A DNA stretch of 64,000 bases, from NCBI GenBank assembly GCA_963669155.1, contig OZ022588.1, positions 3,845,584 to 3,909,583 of the forward strand. Reading direction: 5' to 3'. The stretch comes from Arbacia lixula. Taxonomy: Eukaryota > Echinodermata > Echinoidea > Arbacioida > Arbaciidae. Positions 36,301 to 48,900 of the stretch are shown here, in pieces (the stretch's first letter is position 1; every line of letters starts with the position of its first letter). The notes under the pieces are model-generated. The model did no database searches. It was not told the origin of the DNA and saw only the letters and a program-made list of their open reading frames with translations. A program made the position numbers and the translations under genes.

Positions 36301-37931
36301 CCCCCCCCCCCCCCCCCCCCAACCCCTAAAATTGCGTTCACACGGTTGCGGCAAACCGCTTCCACTCGCCGCCGGCTCTTTGACGCGACGGTTTTCCAGC
36401 CGAGGCAAAACCTGAAAATCCTTTGCCGAGCAATGTATCAATGCTAAGGCGATTTATCCGTCCGAAAGAGGCGAGAACACGTGTGAAAGGTCTTAGAAAA
36501 GGGGTATCATGGCAAGGGCTCATGTTAAACCGCCTCCATGTGAATAGGGGGTTAAGTCCGTCTTAAAGTTATGATGTAAACGGGGTCCAAACTATGGGAT
36601 CCTATCTTCTATAGACAGCTACGATGAGTCCGCTCTATGGCGAAGCTGAGGCGGACAAAAGCGGAGATGTATAGGACCGTTGGTGTCTAGCTTTAAGCAC
36701 GCTAGGCATCGTTTTAGCAAGTTGGCGTTACAAATCTATAAAGTTGAATTGGGACGGCACCGGGCCGAAGGCCGCTTCCTTACAGCGGTGACGCATGATT
36801 CCCGCTTCTCCATGCCCGACTTTCATACATGTGGCAGGACAAATTTTACCCCCGAAAAAAAGATCGCCAGCAAGATTCAACCGGGACGAACAACACGGAC
36901 AGAGATGGCGTTTTGTCATCTCATTGCTGCCATGGCAAATTCAGCATCGCATGACATGGTGAGGCATTTCTTTGTTTTATCTTTTAATTTTGTTGAACAA
37001 TTTGTGTCGAGACCATCGGGGAGTCTGCGGGGACGTTGGGAAATATCAATCGATATATGTTGCTGGTGTGAAGCCATAGAGCGTGTCTGAAGTGCCCGAG
37101 GCATTTCTTGAAAAAACTTTTGCCTTTTGCCCGCAATCGACACATGTTTGAGAGTTATAACGCCTAATCTAACCAACTTAATTACTGATATTGTCTGCAT
37201 TATGAATAGCTCAAAGAAAATATATTCTGACTATCCAGGTAAATTTGTATTTATGTGCTATAATAGTAATTTACGGAGCTATCATTATTTTGTATTCTCT
37301 TAATACCGTAAGTACTGGGGACATGCTTCACACTATATAGCACATTATCGTGTGCATTTAAGGTGCAAATGTCATACGCCCGGAGTGCATTCTTGAACGT
37401 AGAGGAGTACGAGAAACACCGCCATTATACTTTCATAAGTATTTTTGTTTTTACGCATGGACCTTCTTTGGAAATTGCACGGGCACTTTCAAATTGAAAA
37501 GGGGGATGGAGGATGGGGGGGGGGGGGGGGGGGTTCATTCCTTAATTCAAGCTCGAATATATGTTTCCGCCATGATGAATGTAAATGCGAAGTACAATGT
37601 CGAAAATGGTGCACTATCATTTCCCTAAAGCCAGTGTAAGGCGATATTAGGAGCAGTATTGATGAAAATTTCAATTTAATGATGAGCATTGTATGTTCAA
37701 TGTTGTTGATTGAATGTGCGTCTTTATAGTTAACTGTCTATACCGTTCTATCTCGTTTGATTTCTTATCTTGATTGTTAATTTGATGTTTGAAATGTAAA
37801 TCAAAAGTATACATGTATGTTCACTAGTGAAATTCTGCCAAGATATAATTCGGCTTGACGCTGTCTTTTTTTTTTCTTTCTCGTGGTTTAAACGATTCCT
37901 GTAGGCCGCATTCCAGTTACATCATACTTAA

Positions 37932-38298
37932 AGGGCAAATACTGTACTGGGAAGGCAAAAAAGCCTTCAAAATGTAATTGTTAGCAATCTTCTTGCCAAT
38001 GGTCTTAAATTCACGTATTGTCTATTTTAGAAGCTTGCTGAAAGTTATTTGCCCTCAAATGATCCACATATGGAGTAATTAATGATTAATGATTAAATCC
38101 TCAAAATGTTCGGCCTGAACATTTTGAGGATTTTTGCGATTTATTCACTCATTACTCCAAATTTGGATCATTTGAGGGCAAATAATTTTCAGCAAGTTTC
38201 TAAAATAGACAATACATGAATTTAAGACCATTGGCAAGAAGATTGCTAACAATTACATTTTGAAGGCTTTTTTGCCTTCCCAGTACAGAATATGCCCT
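37932..38298. mobile_element. Hairpin MITE family B, copy 2
   Basis: TTAA at 37928-37931 and 38299-38302. It has the same arms as copy 1 plus an inner nested hairpin (TCCTCAAAATGTTC and complement) that copy 1 lacks. Confidence 0.9.
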
Positions 38299-38996
38299 TT
38301 AATAATGATACACTCCTGATAATATGCTCCTAATATCAGTCAAGCCTTTCTGTGCCAGACAAATTTGTTTGGTTCCAAATGTATATGGAGTGTTGAGGAG
38401 TATTCTAAAGAAGAAGAAAATGCTACTTAAAGGGATTTGTGTGTGTGCCTGGCGAAAAAATACACACTTGGCGCATAAAGAGTTAAAAGTAAACGCTTAA
38501 CTGAAACAAAAATCGTTCAGACTATGATCTTTTCAAGAGACACATATTTATCGTTAGAATTCTTTAGAATAGAAGCGGTAGGTTTGAGACCCTAACAGTA
38601 GCTGTAAGTGCAGGAACATTATTTTGTACATAGCTCGAACGCGATATATAAGTCGATATAATGATTAAGCAATAATTTTACTTGGCGACTTGTCATTTTG
38701 AAATTCATGGGAAGACAGCAGAAGGTATGACTCACATGTCCATGTAATCATCGTTTCGTAAAAGAAGAAAAAACAAATCACGTAAAACAAAAACTAGAAC
38801 TTACGGAATGCAAGGGTATGTACTAATGTATAGCATCGGAGTTATCTGGGAGTCAGTTTGGCAACACCAGATTAACTTAGATTATTGCACCTCACAATCG
38901 AAGCAGATATCGACCTAGCCCTAGAATGAAAATGGATTAATATATGGTGTGATTCTAATTGACGTCTAACATAATATCAGGATTATATGCATGTAT

Positions 38997-39037
38997 GACA
39001 TGTATGATGTTGTGTTTATGTGTGTGTAAGTGTGTAC

Positions 39038-39087
<50 letters not shown>

Positions 39088-39105
39088 AAGAGAGAGAGAG
39101 AAAAA
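38997..39105. repeat. GT/GA compound microsatellite
   Basis: (GT)n at about 39039-39075 then (GA)n to about 39100, ending in an A run. Confidence 0.95.
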
Positions 39106-39561
39106 AAAAAGCGCGTGTACATGCGGGTGTATTTAATTTCCAATGCAATACTCTGTATAATTCAAGTGAAGGCTATGATTCATGTAAAAAAAAAATTGTT
39201 TAAAAGAAATCACAATGACAATTATTGGAAAAAAGTGTATGTATTTGTGTATTACATAATCATGTAAAATAGCTCATGTATTGAGCTGCCGACACATTTG
39301 CGTGGTCTGCCCCACCCCACCCCGCCCCCTTCCCCAAATTAGAATATAAGGCGGCTATGGTAATGTTGTTACGACTTCATCCACGAGCGTAGGTGCAGAT
39401 GATTACAGACTGAACACGAACGTGCCACGCCCAAGTTAGCTTTATACCACGGACCACACGGTGGCGCCGCCAATGCGTTATGTACGTTAGCGTGTGCTGA
39501 TCCCTCAATAAGCACAACGGAAACATGTTTGTGATAATACTGTAGCTTGAACTTATAACGT

Positions 39562-39643
39562 TCTATATATATATATATATCCATCTATCTCGCTAGCTAT
39601 CTATCTTTCTCTCTATCTATCTATCCATCAATCCATCTATCCG

Positions 39644-39677
<34 letters not shown>

Positions 39678-39682
39678 AATCA

Positions 39683-39721
<39 letters not shown>

Positions 39722-39740
39722 CATCTATCTATACATCGTT
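39562..39740. repeat. TA then CTAT tetranucleotide microsatellite
   Basis: (TA)n at 39563-39580 followed by (CTAT)n, with CCAT and CAAT variants, to about 39733. Confidence 0.95.
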
Positions 39741-40843
39741 CAATTTATAACATAACTATAATATCTAGCTATCTGTATGGCTATCTACCTGTCTGTCAAG
39801 TGTCAACACATAATACATATGTGTCTACCTGTGTATTATGTATCTATACATCTATTCAACTATAGTATCTCTCTATATATCTATTTATACTTTTATATGA
39901 ATAGTTAACTCAATATGTGGGTCATTTACTGAATATCAAGTAATGTATTCATCTCCTGCATTTTCAATCATTTTCAATTTCATATCAAATTTATATCGTC
40001 GATGCAGCGTCTTGAAGTCTTCTTCATACGTTTCGTAAATATGCTGACGACAAGTCTACCTTGATATATATGCAGCTGTGTAATTGTTAAATTAATTAAT
40101 AATTGATAAATTAATAAAAATTAATAACATTAATAAATATTTAATTAATAAAATTAAAAACTACTTGATTAAATACAGTTTAATCTAACTGTATTCTATT
40201 TCTCATACATGTATATCGTACTCGCGTTTTTTTTAATTATGGTCTTTTAGAAGAATCATTTGGTGTACTTATTTCAGAGCCCTCCTCTATCCCCCCCCCC
40301 CCATACTTCCCCTGCTTTCTCTCTCTTCCCTGATGCTGATTGTATGGTGTTGGTGAGAATGGAAGGAGGGGAGGGACGTGTTCTTCATAGGTAGTTGTTG
40401 ACCAAAATGAAATTCGACATTGGAGTGATTAAAAATGGATAAAAGTCAAATATAAAAAAAAAATCCGGGAAATGAGGGGAGTACAATCACAAGTTAGTAT
40501 GGATCTACAGCAATGCTGTTGCATGATATCATTTCTTTCATCTTTTCCACATTTCCACCAGATCACAGTGTAGCTGCTTGTTCACTGGTGTATTACCAGT
40601 ATTTAAGAATTCCTTCAAATTGAGTTACATGTTTTGCTACCAGATAAATAAGACTTAGTGCTGCATGGTATGTGATATGTGTGTATTAAGGCTATAACGT
40701 GCTGTGTCCTTTTGGTTGGTTACACTAATACCCTCAAAGGTACTGAATCTCGCCGGCAATGCACGCAGATCCGTGGCTTCGAAGTCACTATTGAGACTAA
40801 AGTGTATTTCTCCAATCGCGTGAGTACAGAAGAATAATATGTT

Positions 40844-41060
40844 TAAAAACAGCAAGCTCGAGAGGCTTCGTGGCATTTCCATTGTCATAGGTTTGATCTA
40901 GGTCCAGACCCTCGGCAGATACTTGATTCGTAGTCATTAATTAGACTACATGAATTACTCCAATAAGTGCGCTCCATGAAAAAAAAATGTTTAAAAAGTG
41001 CAAGGTGGATAGGCTTGATTTCCATTGTCCTGGGTTTGATCCAGGATCAGACCTAAGCGG
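40844..41060. repeat. Two-copy duplication, diverged
   Basis: A segment with AGGCTT..TTTCCATTGTC..GGTTTGATCYAGG..AGACC occurs at about 40850-40912 and 40990-41053. Confidence 0.55.
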
Positions 41061-41969
41061 GAGTGGGGAGACTGCGAGAAGCAAAACAACGCGTCGCTTT
41101 GTTTTTCGCGACGGACAGAGGCGAAAGCAACGGGTACATTTTGCTCAAATGGAGACCGCATTCCTTTTGATTACCGTTTTGTTGAGGGGTGAAGTAGGGG
41201 GGCAAGCGGGCTCCAAGCCCACTAAGATTGGCTTCAGAGGTTTATTAAGGACCCGCTTGGTTAATAGCCTATTGCGAGAAAAGGTGAAAAGTCGCTACTT
41301 CACAAACCACTTTTGATCAAGTAAATAATTTTATTCTATCGCTGCCCTTCAAAGAAAGTTACACAGAGTGTCAATGGCGATATGTGACGCATGGTCGACT
41401 CTCGAACGACCGAAGACGCCGAAGGGAATTAAAAGATGATTGTGTGCGGAGAGTTATAAGAAAGAGATAAGTAACTTGTTTTTCCTTATCTTTTCCCCTT
41501 TCTTCTCCTCCGGTTTAAGTACGTAGTAGGCTAGGCCAATTGGAGGAGGAAAGGGTATATTTTGGGAGGGGTAAGTCAAAGGTGAGGTAGTTGTGTCTTT
41601 GGACTTCGTCGGTGGCAGTTTAGACCAGCAGAGGAAGAGAAATTGTTGTAGTTACGCTGCATATCGTCTCGGCACAGACAACGACATCTACGGGACTTGA
41701 TAAAAGATACTGGATTCGTTTGCACACTGTGGCAAGTGAGGTTTATTTCTTTTTCCTTTCGCCCGTTTATCCTTATTCATCAGCGTAATTTTCTTTTCTT
41801 TCACATTCTTCTTCTCGCTTTTTCGTCTTTGGATTCATCTCCTTCTTCATCTTCGTTTTCTTCTCCTGTTTCTACTTCCATCCACTCCTTCCTCTCATTT
41901 GTTTCTCTTTCTCCTTCTGTTTCTTCATTTACAATAACTCTGCCATACATTATCAATGTACGCTTGTAG

Positions 41970-42036
41970 GCCTACACGGTGCCTGGAATTCTCTGCTCCA
42001 TTCAGAAACATCTGCAAGCTTGCTGCTCATGTTAAA
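41970..42036 (+). other. Candidate plus-strand exon (non-coding or UTR)
   Basis: Flanked by a pyrimidine-rich stretch and cgcttgtag before, and by GTAAGA after. One frame is open (PTRCLEFSAPFRNICKLAAH then VK), but no family is recognised. A possible upstream partner ends at a GTGAGG near 41733. Inference from splice motifs only. Confidence 0.25.
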
Positions 42037-42802
42037 GGTAAGATTAATCGCTGCTTTCTAACATACGTTACCAATTCCATGTCCAATCTATGTTATATTC
42101 ATTTATCACGGGTATTCGCATATTGTGTGAGTCCACCAAGCCTTATCAGACGATGTTATCGTCTAGATATAAGATAAAATGTATATACACCTGTAGTTGC
42201 TGTCTTGCTTGTTTTTTTCTTGATATAGGCCTATATGCTCCTAAAACGTATTGGTTATTTTGTGTTTAACGGCATTCATTGTTATTTCTTATCAAATTAT
42301 GATATTTGTTTCAATTGTAACTTGGTTGTATTCAGTAAGCGTGAAATGTAGAAGTAAATATTGGTAAGTTGCGTAATTGTCAGCAAACTTTAGAATTCCT
42401 CATCTCCTTTGCCATGACCTGAGCTCCAGAGTTTACATGTTGTGGAGTGGACAATCATGACGGAGTGGTAGGGAGTAGGAATTGGGGGGGGGGGGGGGGG
42501 TGGGCATGATTTCGCGTAGGGTAAAGCGATTGGTTCCCATCACTATTGATGAGTAAGATTACTGATCCTCATTAAGTTTGAGTGGTATTCTCAATCCGTG
42601 ATAGCTGTCCACACTACACAGTCTTGCGGTCCTGTTATTTTGCTGTTTTTATTCAGGCTGGTGTCTCGTATTGATGTATCTAGCTCTGTCAGGATACGTC
42701 TCCTTTTTCCATGCGTTGGTATCCAGTGCACTAATTTAGATGCAGGCTCCTCACTTCTTGTATTGTAGACAGCAAACCCTCTCTCTTCCGGTGCAGAGTC
42801 TC

Positions 42803-43097
42803 CTGTTTGCTTTTTAGAATCGGATAACCGTGGTCCTTAAAACCATGGACACTTCGCCAATGGCCGAAATCATTATTGATATAATTTTACATGACAATAA
42901 ACTTGAATCTTGGATCTTGAGTTCTTCTCGACATGGAGGAAAGGGACAAGGATTTCATTGCGTTTAATAATCAAATTCCTGGCACAAAATTGTTTTTTGT
43001 CCACCTCCCCTCACCCCAACACCCCAACACCCCGTGGATCAACCCCCTGTTTGCGTTTTAGCATTGGATAGCCGTGGTCCTTAAAAGCAGGGACACT
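42803..43097. repeat. Repeated 50-bp segment left of the gap
   Basis: CTGTTTGC..TTTTAG..GGATA.CCGTGGTCCTTAAAA..GGACACT occurs at 42803-42852 and 43047-43097, just before the assembly gap. Confidence 0.7.
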
Positions 43098-43134
43098 GTT
43101 TCTTCAAAGACGTTTGACGCTTGGTAACCCACTT

Positions 43135-43334
43135 NNNNNNNNNNNNNNNNNNNNNNNNNNNNNNNNNNNNNNNNNNNNNNNNNNNNNNNNNNNNNNNNNN
43201 NNNNNNNNNNNNNNNNNNNNNNNNNNNNNNNNNNNNNNNNNNNNNNNNNNNNNNNNNNNNNNNNNNNNNNNNNNNNNNNNNNNNNNNNNNNNNNNNNNNN
43301 NNNNNNNNNNNNNNNNNNNNNNNNNNNNNNNNNN
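43135..43334. other. Assembly gap (200 N)
   Basis: Exactly 200 N, suggesting a placeholder of unknown true length. Frames running across it are meaningless. Confidence 0.99.
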
Positions 43335-43796
43335 TTTCCGGGAATCACCATACCACCGACATCGGCATCATCCACGCATCCTCTCGCCCCTCCTCGTCTT
43401 CGCGGCCCTCCTCGTCTTCCTCCTTTTGCGAGTGTTCTCCGTTGATTGTCCGAACGCAATTCTTGTGGGTACTTACTAGTCAAGAACTGTGTACGGACAT
43501 CAGTGGTTGGCATCGCTAGCATCGTATCCAGACCTGGAATCAAACCTGTGGGTTCGAGCCTCTCCGTGAACAGCCGTTTCCTCTCGCCTGTCTTACAAAA
43601 GCTTTCATATACACGTACGCGATATCGTTAGCCTTTTTTGTTTCTTGGAGCTACAAAGTCGAGTCATTTTGTATACATATCCGTAAACCCGCATAGACAC
43701 ACACACCACCACACATATGACATACACAACACATACAAAAAAATGTTAAGCTCAATGTTTAGATTTCTTCAGTTTCTACCTTCTCATTCACCTCTT

Positions 43797-43798
43797 GC

Positions 43799-43833
<35 letters not shown>

Positions 43834-43927
43834 GTGTGTCTCTGTCTCACTCTCTGTCTCACTCTCCACCTCTGTCTTTCTGCCCGTCTCTCTCTCTCTT
43901 TCTTTCTCTGCATCTCTATATCTCTGC

Positions 43928-43994
<67 letters not shown>
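43797..43994. repeat. CTGT/CT compound microsatellite
   Basis: (CTGT)n at 43798-43830, degenerate CT sequence, then (CT)n at 43935-43992. Confidence 0.95.
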
Positions 43995-43995
<1 letters not shown>

Positions 43996-44889
43996 ATCCC
44001 CTTTTCTTCCCTTCACCTCCTTTAAAGGCACATAGAGACCAATTTTGTTACATGCACTATATAACAACTGAACACTTGCACATCTTGGATCTTAATTTTT
44101 ACACAAAACAAAATAAATACAATCACTCACTTCTTCTCTTTATGTCCACATTTCATCAATGTATTGGATATTGTCCTTTTTTCTATTTTTTACCATTTCA
44201 TTAGCAATATTACATATATATATATCACAAATAAATACATCTTGCAATAGTATTCAAATTGTAATTGCAAATAAAAGCATAACAAATCTCCACAAATAAA
44301 GAATGTAAATTTACCATGAAAGAAAACTTAACATATATGTTTATGTATTGATTATATTTTTCCAATGACATAAAAAAATAAAACCATACTTCACAAGCCT
44401 ACATAGTCACATCTTGTTCTGAAGACAGAAAAAAAAATGGAATTTATTTTTCAGTTTGAAAAGAAAATATTTGTGGATATTTATGCAGGTAGCCCTAAAG
44501 AGACAAGAATGTTGGTACACATGAAAAAGTTACCCGCAGAAATGGTCTACGAAGTACAATTTTCATGTATGACTATTTACAAAAAAAAGGCATTTAGTAT
44601 AGTACTATTTGGGGGAAATTGGAAATTCAGTCCAAGCATGAAAGAGACCTCATAATTTAAGTGAAGTTTTTTTCTTTTAAAATCATCTGTGTCATTTGAA
44701 AGCCAACTCCTGGTGGGGACACAATGTTGGCATACACATTAGTATACCATATCAATGTCTCTCTGTTTTAATATATACACAGAATTTTAATTCATAATTC
44801 ATTCTTTCTTGCACAGAAAGTAATGTCCACAAATTTACATGTATATAGATGCAGATTTACGTTGCATTTATAGTGAAACCTGTACATAA

Positions 44890-45085
44890 AGCAGAGCTCA
44901 CCAACATTGAAATTCAACGATCAGGAAGATTTGGGGATATTTCATCAGAAATCAGAGAGATGTCGATCAAATACAGTACATACAACCTAATGAAAATTAT
45001 CTGTCAATAATCAGGGAGATTGGGTGATGTGATGAAATCCAATGCAGAAATAATGGCCTATTTTCAGGGAGTCTCCTGGTAAATG
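44890..45085. repeat. Dispersed repeat R, copy 1
   Basis: Shares TGAAATTCAAC, CAGAAATCAG.GAGATGTC, ATACAACCTAATG and TTTTCAGGGAGTCTCCTG with copy 2 at 56050-56245. Possibly transposon-derived; ends not defined. Confidence 0.75.
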
Positions 45086-45124
45086 TATTCCTTTGTAGTG
45101 TACCTCTCGGGCTGAGCTTCCTAT

Positions 45125-45597
45125 TTCAAGTACAAAGTTAAGTTTGTTTCAATAAAAGCAGATATATGAAAGGAACATATAAGTGAAGGTTTGACGAAAA
45201 TCCGTCAAAGGATAAGAAAGTTATGATCTTTTGAAATTTCAAATTTGTGACATCATATGCGAGGTGCTCTCACATTTGTTGTGTGCTGTATGATTCTGTA
45301 AATTGCTCTTTTTCTAATTTTTCATGAGGTTTCTGTGTAAAAACGTATTTGTAATGACTTATCAAATACACAGTTGAAAGGATAAATCGTTTATTGAGAA
45401 AATGCACTTTTTTGAAAAAACTCAGATTGGACACAACATATGGGAGAGCACCTCGTACGTGACGTCACAAAATATACAAATTAAAAGATCATAATTTTCT
45501 TATCCCTTGACGGATTTTTTCAAACCTTCACTAATATGTTCCTTTAATGTGTCTGCTCTTACTGAAACAAACTTGAATTTCAGGGTGACCTATCCCT
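45125..45597. mobile_element. Hairpin MITE family A, copy 6
   Basis: Right end GGGTGACCTATCCCT followed by TTAA (45598-45601); left terminus eroded. CRE octamer at 45460-45467. It lies about 130 bp beyond the USP stop codon, probably in the 3' UTR. Confidence 0.8.
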
Positions 45598-45731
45598 TTA
45601 AGGACCAGAAGAATGCTATAACTAGACCAGGGAAGGCTGGTTGGGTCTCAATCAGATAGCCATCATGGCAAGCAGCGGGGGGTGACAAGCTAACCATTCC
45701 ACACACCCTCATGCAAAGGGGCGTGGTCTTG

Positions 45732-45922
45732 CTACACCCCCTCCTCCCTCCCACCACTAGTCGGCGTCCCGCCCTCTTCCCTCCCGCTGGCTGGGGGACT
45801 AGAGGGGTGCTCTGAGGAGACCAAGGGGGGCTGGTTGGGTCTGAAGACCACCTCTGGCCCTCCGTCGTAGATGCCATGGAGGTACTGCCACATGGCCTCA
45901 GATATCTGGCCAGAGTCGGCTC
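45732..45922 (-). CDS. USP20/33: USP exon w19 (DUSP 2 end, C-terminal tail, stop)
   Basis: Encodes [20 protein letters not shown] then [12 protein letters not shown] and a Pro/Ser/Gly/Glu-rich tail ending REEGV, TAG at 45734-45732. The acceptor is ctatag. The tail is unlike the vertebrate C terminus; a one-base change in the C or G runs would alter it, so its exact sequence is less sure than the DUSP part. Confidence 0.86.
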
Positions 45923-48900
45923 CTATAGTGACAAGAAGAAATGTGAAGTCAATTTATGTTAACATATACATATATACAGGTATAAGAGAATTGAAGAGGC
46001 TGCATTGGCCCTGAAAATGTGATCCAAACGCAAAATTATTATCATGCGGAAAACAGTATTGAATAAACACAAGGCATTAGCAATATTGTGTCTCGCCCAC
46101 TTGCGAAAATAACCAGAAATATCGCGATCTCCGTTGCTACGCAAAAGAATTGTATCCCTGGCTGATTGTGAAATATCTGCCATAGAATGTAACATTCCAT
46201 AAATGAGAAGGGCTATTTCACGCAATGCTACTTCCTCTATCTACTCCCCCTCCCCCACCATCCCCCTTCTTTGCGATGGAATAAAAAGCCTCCACCAAGT
46301 TCTATTAGATTAGACAAAGTGCCTGCCTGTAAAACCTGTGAAAAACTGAAACAAACAAATAAGCAACTTTAAACAGACAACATCAAAATCAGGTGCAAAA
46401 TAGTGACTTTGAATAAATTTGCATAAATGTGCATGAGTAATGTTTGCCTAAATCTACATCAGTAATGCTCACACATGCTCACACAATTCTGTGCACAAGT
46501 TAGGAAGCCTTCACCAAGAGTCTTGCAAGTAAACTTCAATGTATGACCTCAGATGACCTTTGACCTTATCCTGTGACCTCCAACAGCACCATAACATGAA
46601 GGTACCCCCAGTGCATCTATGACCCAAGTTAGGTTGTAATCCAAGCAACCTATGTGAAGTTATTTGTCAAAAGAGAGTCTTGCAGGTAAACTTTAACGTA
46701 TGACCTCAAATGACCTTTGACCTTATCCTGTGACCTCCAACGGCACCATAACATGAAGGTACCCCCAGTGCATCTATGACCCAAGTTAGGTTGTAATCCA
46801 AGCAACCCATGTGAAGTTATTTGTCAAAAGAGAGTCTTGCAGGTAAACTTTAACGTATGACCTCAAATGACCTTTGACCTTATCCTGTGACCTCCAACGG
46901 TACCATAACATGAAGGTACCCCCAGTGCATCTATGACCCAAGTTAGGTTGTAATCCAAGCAACCCATGTGAAGTTATTTGTCAAAAGAGAGTCTTGCAGG
47001 TAAACTTTAACGTATGACCTCAAATGACCTTTGACCTTATCCTGTGACCTCCAACGGTACCATAACATGAAGGTACCCCCAGTGCATCTATGACCCAAGT
47101 TAGGTTGTAATCCAAGCAACCTATGTGAAGTTATTTGTCAAAGAGAGTCTTGCAGGTAAACTTTAACATAGAAAAAGAGAGTCTTGCACATACTCTTTAA
47201 TATATGACCTCAAATGACCTCTGACAACACCATAACATGAAGATACCCCTAGCGCTTCTATCAACCAAGTGTGGCTGCCATTGCTGTAACAGTTGCCAAG
47301 TTATGGATCATAAGAGAGTCTTGCAGGTAAACTTTAACATTTGTGACGGACGACGGACGACGGACGGACGACGGACGGACGCCATTTGGATCCCTTAGTC
47401 TCGCCTTCACCTCCGGTGGGCGAGACAAAAAGTATATAAATGTATTTGTATTTATAAGAACGCAAAAAAAAATATTCAAGTACACCTTAACTTTCTCATT
47501 TACTATCTTCTACTGGAAAAAAAAAATTAAACGAAGTTTATAGAGATATTCCTGGAGAGAAGACAAAAGAGGGTAAGAATGAAAACAGAAAATATTAGAT
47601 GACACCTCACCTTGCTTGAGAGTTGTGTATCCTCCTTTGGTTATTGCAATGAGCTTGTTGTCGATCATCCCTGGAGGTTCTATAAGAATGATCATAAAAA
47701 CAAAGAAATATTCATGAATAAAGAACACACCTTATATCATTTCAGAACTCAGAAATGCCCATGATTTTTACGCCATCTTCTAGAGGGAAATTCTTGAAAT
47801 ATCACATACTCAGTTATCTGTCTGCCTTTAAGCTTTACACTAATGAGAGAAACACCAATGGACATATGCTTACTTGGCTTTGACGAATGCCTCACACTAC
47901 TTGAACCAGTATATAATGTTGAAATCATCATTGTCATTGAGGCTGACAGCCACTGAGAGTGATGTAATTGATGCTGACATTGAGAGTGCTGTCATTAAGG
48001 TTGACTTTGAGCTTCTGACCTGCTTGCTTAGCATTCACAATTGCCTCCCACTACTTAAACCAGTGTAAAATTTTAAAATCATCACAAGGTGTACTGCCAT
48101 TGAGGCTGTCATTGACATTAAACTTTGAGAGAAATGTCATTGAGGTTGACATTGAGCTTCTGACCGGCTTGCTCAGCATTCACAAATGTCCCCCACTACT
48201 TAAAACAAACCGTGTAAAATTTTAAAATCATCACAAGGTATACTGTAATTGAGGTTGTCATTGAGGCTAGCATTGAGAGTAATGTCATTGAGGCTGACTT
48301 TAAGCTTTTGGCGCGCTTGCTTGGCCCTCACAAGTGTCTCTTGCTGCTTGAACCAGGGGAAAATGTTCATACCATCACTAGGAATACCGTCCGTCATTAA
48401 GGCTGTTATTGAGAGCAATATGATTGAGGCTGTCATGGAGTGTAATGTCCTTGGGGCCGACATTGAGAGTCTGTCATTGAGACTAACATTGAGAGTAATG
48501 TCATTGAGGCTGACTTTGAGCTTTTGATGTGCTTGCTTGCTTGGTCCTCACAAATGGGTCTCCTGCTGCCTGAACCAGTGTAAAATGTTAAAATCTTCAC
48601 TAGGAATACCATCATTGAGGTTGTTAATGAGGAGCAATATAATTGAGGCCTGTCATGGAGCGTAATGTCCTTGAGGCTGACATTGAGAGTGCTGTCATTG
48701 AGGTTGACATTGAGAGCTTCTGACCTGCTTGCTTGGCCTTGACGAATGCCTCCCACTGCTTGAACCAGGCCAGGCTGATGCAGTAGATGGGGGAGCTAGC
48801 CGACTCATCTTGTTGGAACTCCTCATTCAGCTGAAGGCAAAACAAAATAGAATGGAAACTCGTCATGATGACCAGGGACTCGGCAACCAGCACATCATTA

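Noticed and set aside
40990..41060. tRNA-like B box (GGTTTGATCC) suggesting a SINE
   Set aside because: No A box at the right spacing, no cloverleaf and no A/T-rich tail; treated as a plain duplication.
40987..41316. Plus-strand 109-codon open frame
   Set aside because: Starts inside a duplicated segment; no homology recognised and no coding-like composition.
43058..43543. Open frames crossing the N gap
   Set aside because: Unknown bases were read through; they cannot be evaluated.
45590..45877. Alternative minus-strand frame of 95 codons over the last USP exon
   Set aside because: The frame that continues the DUSP domain by phase and homology is the one ending at 45732; this is its shadow.
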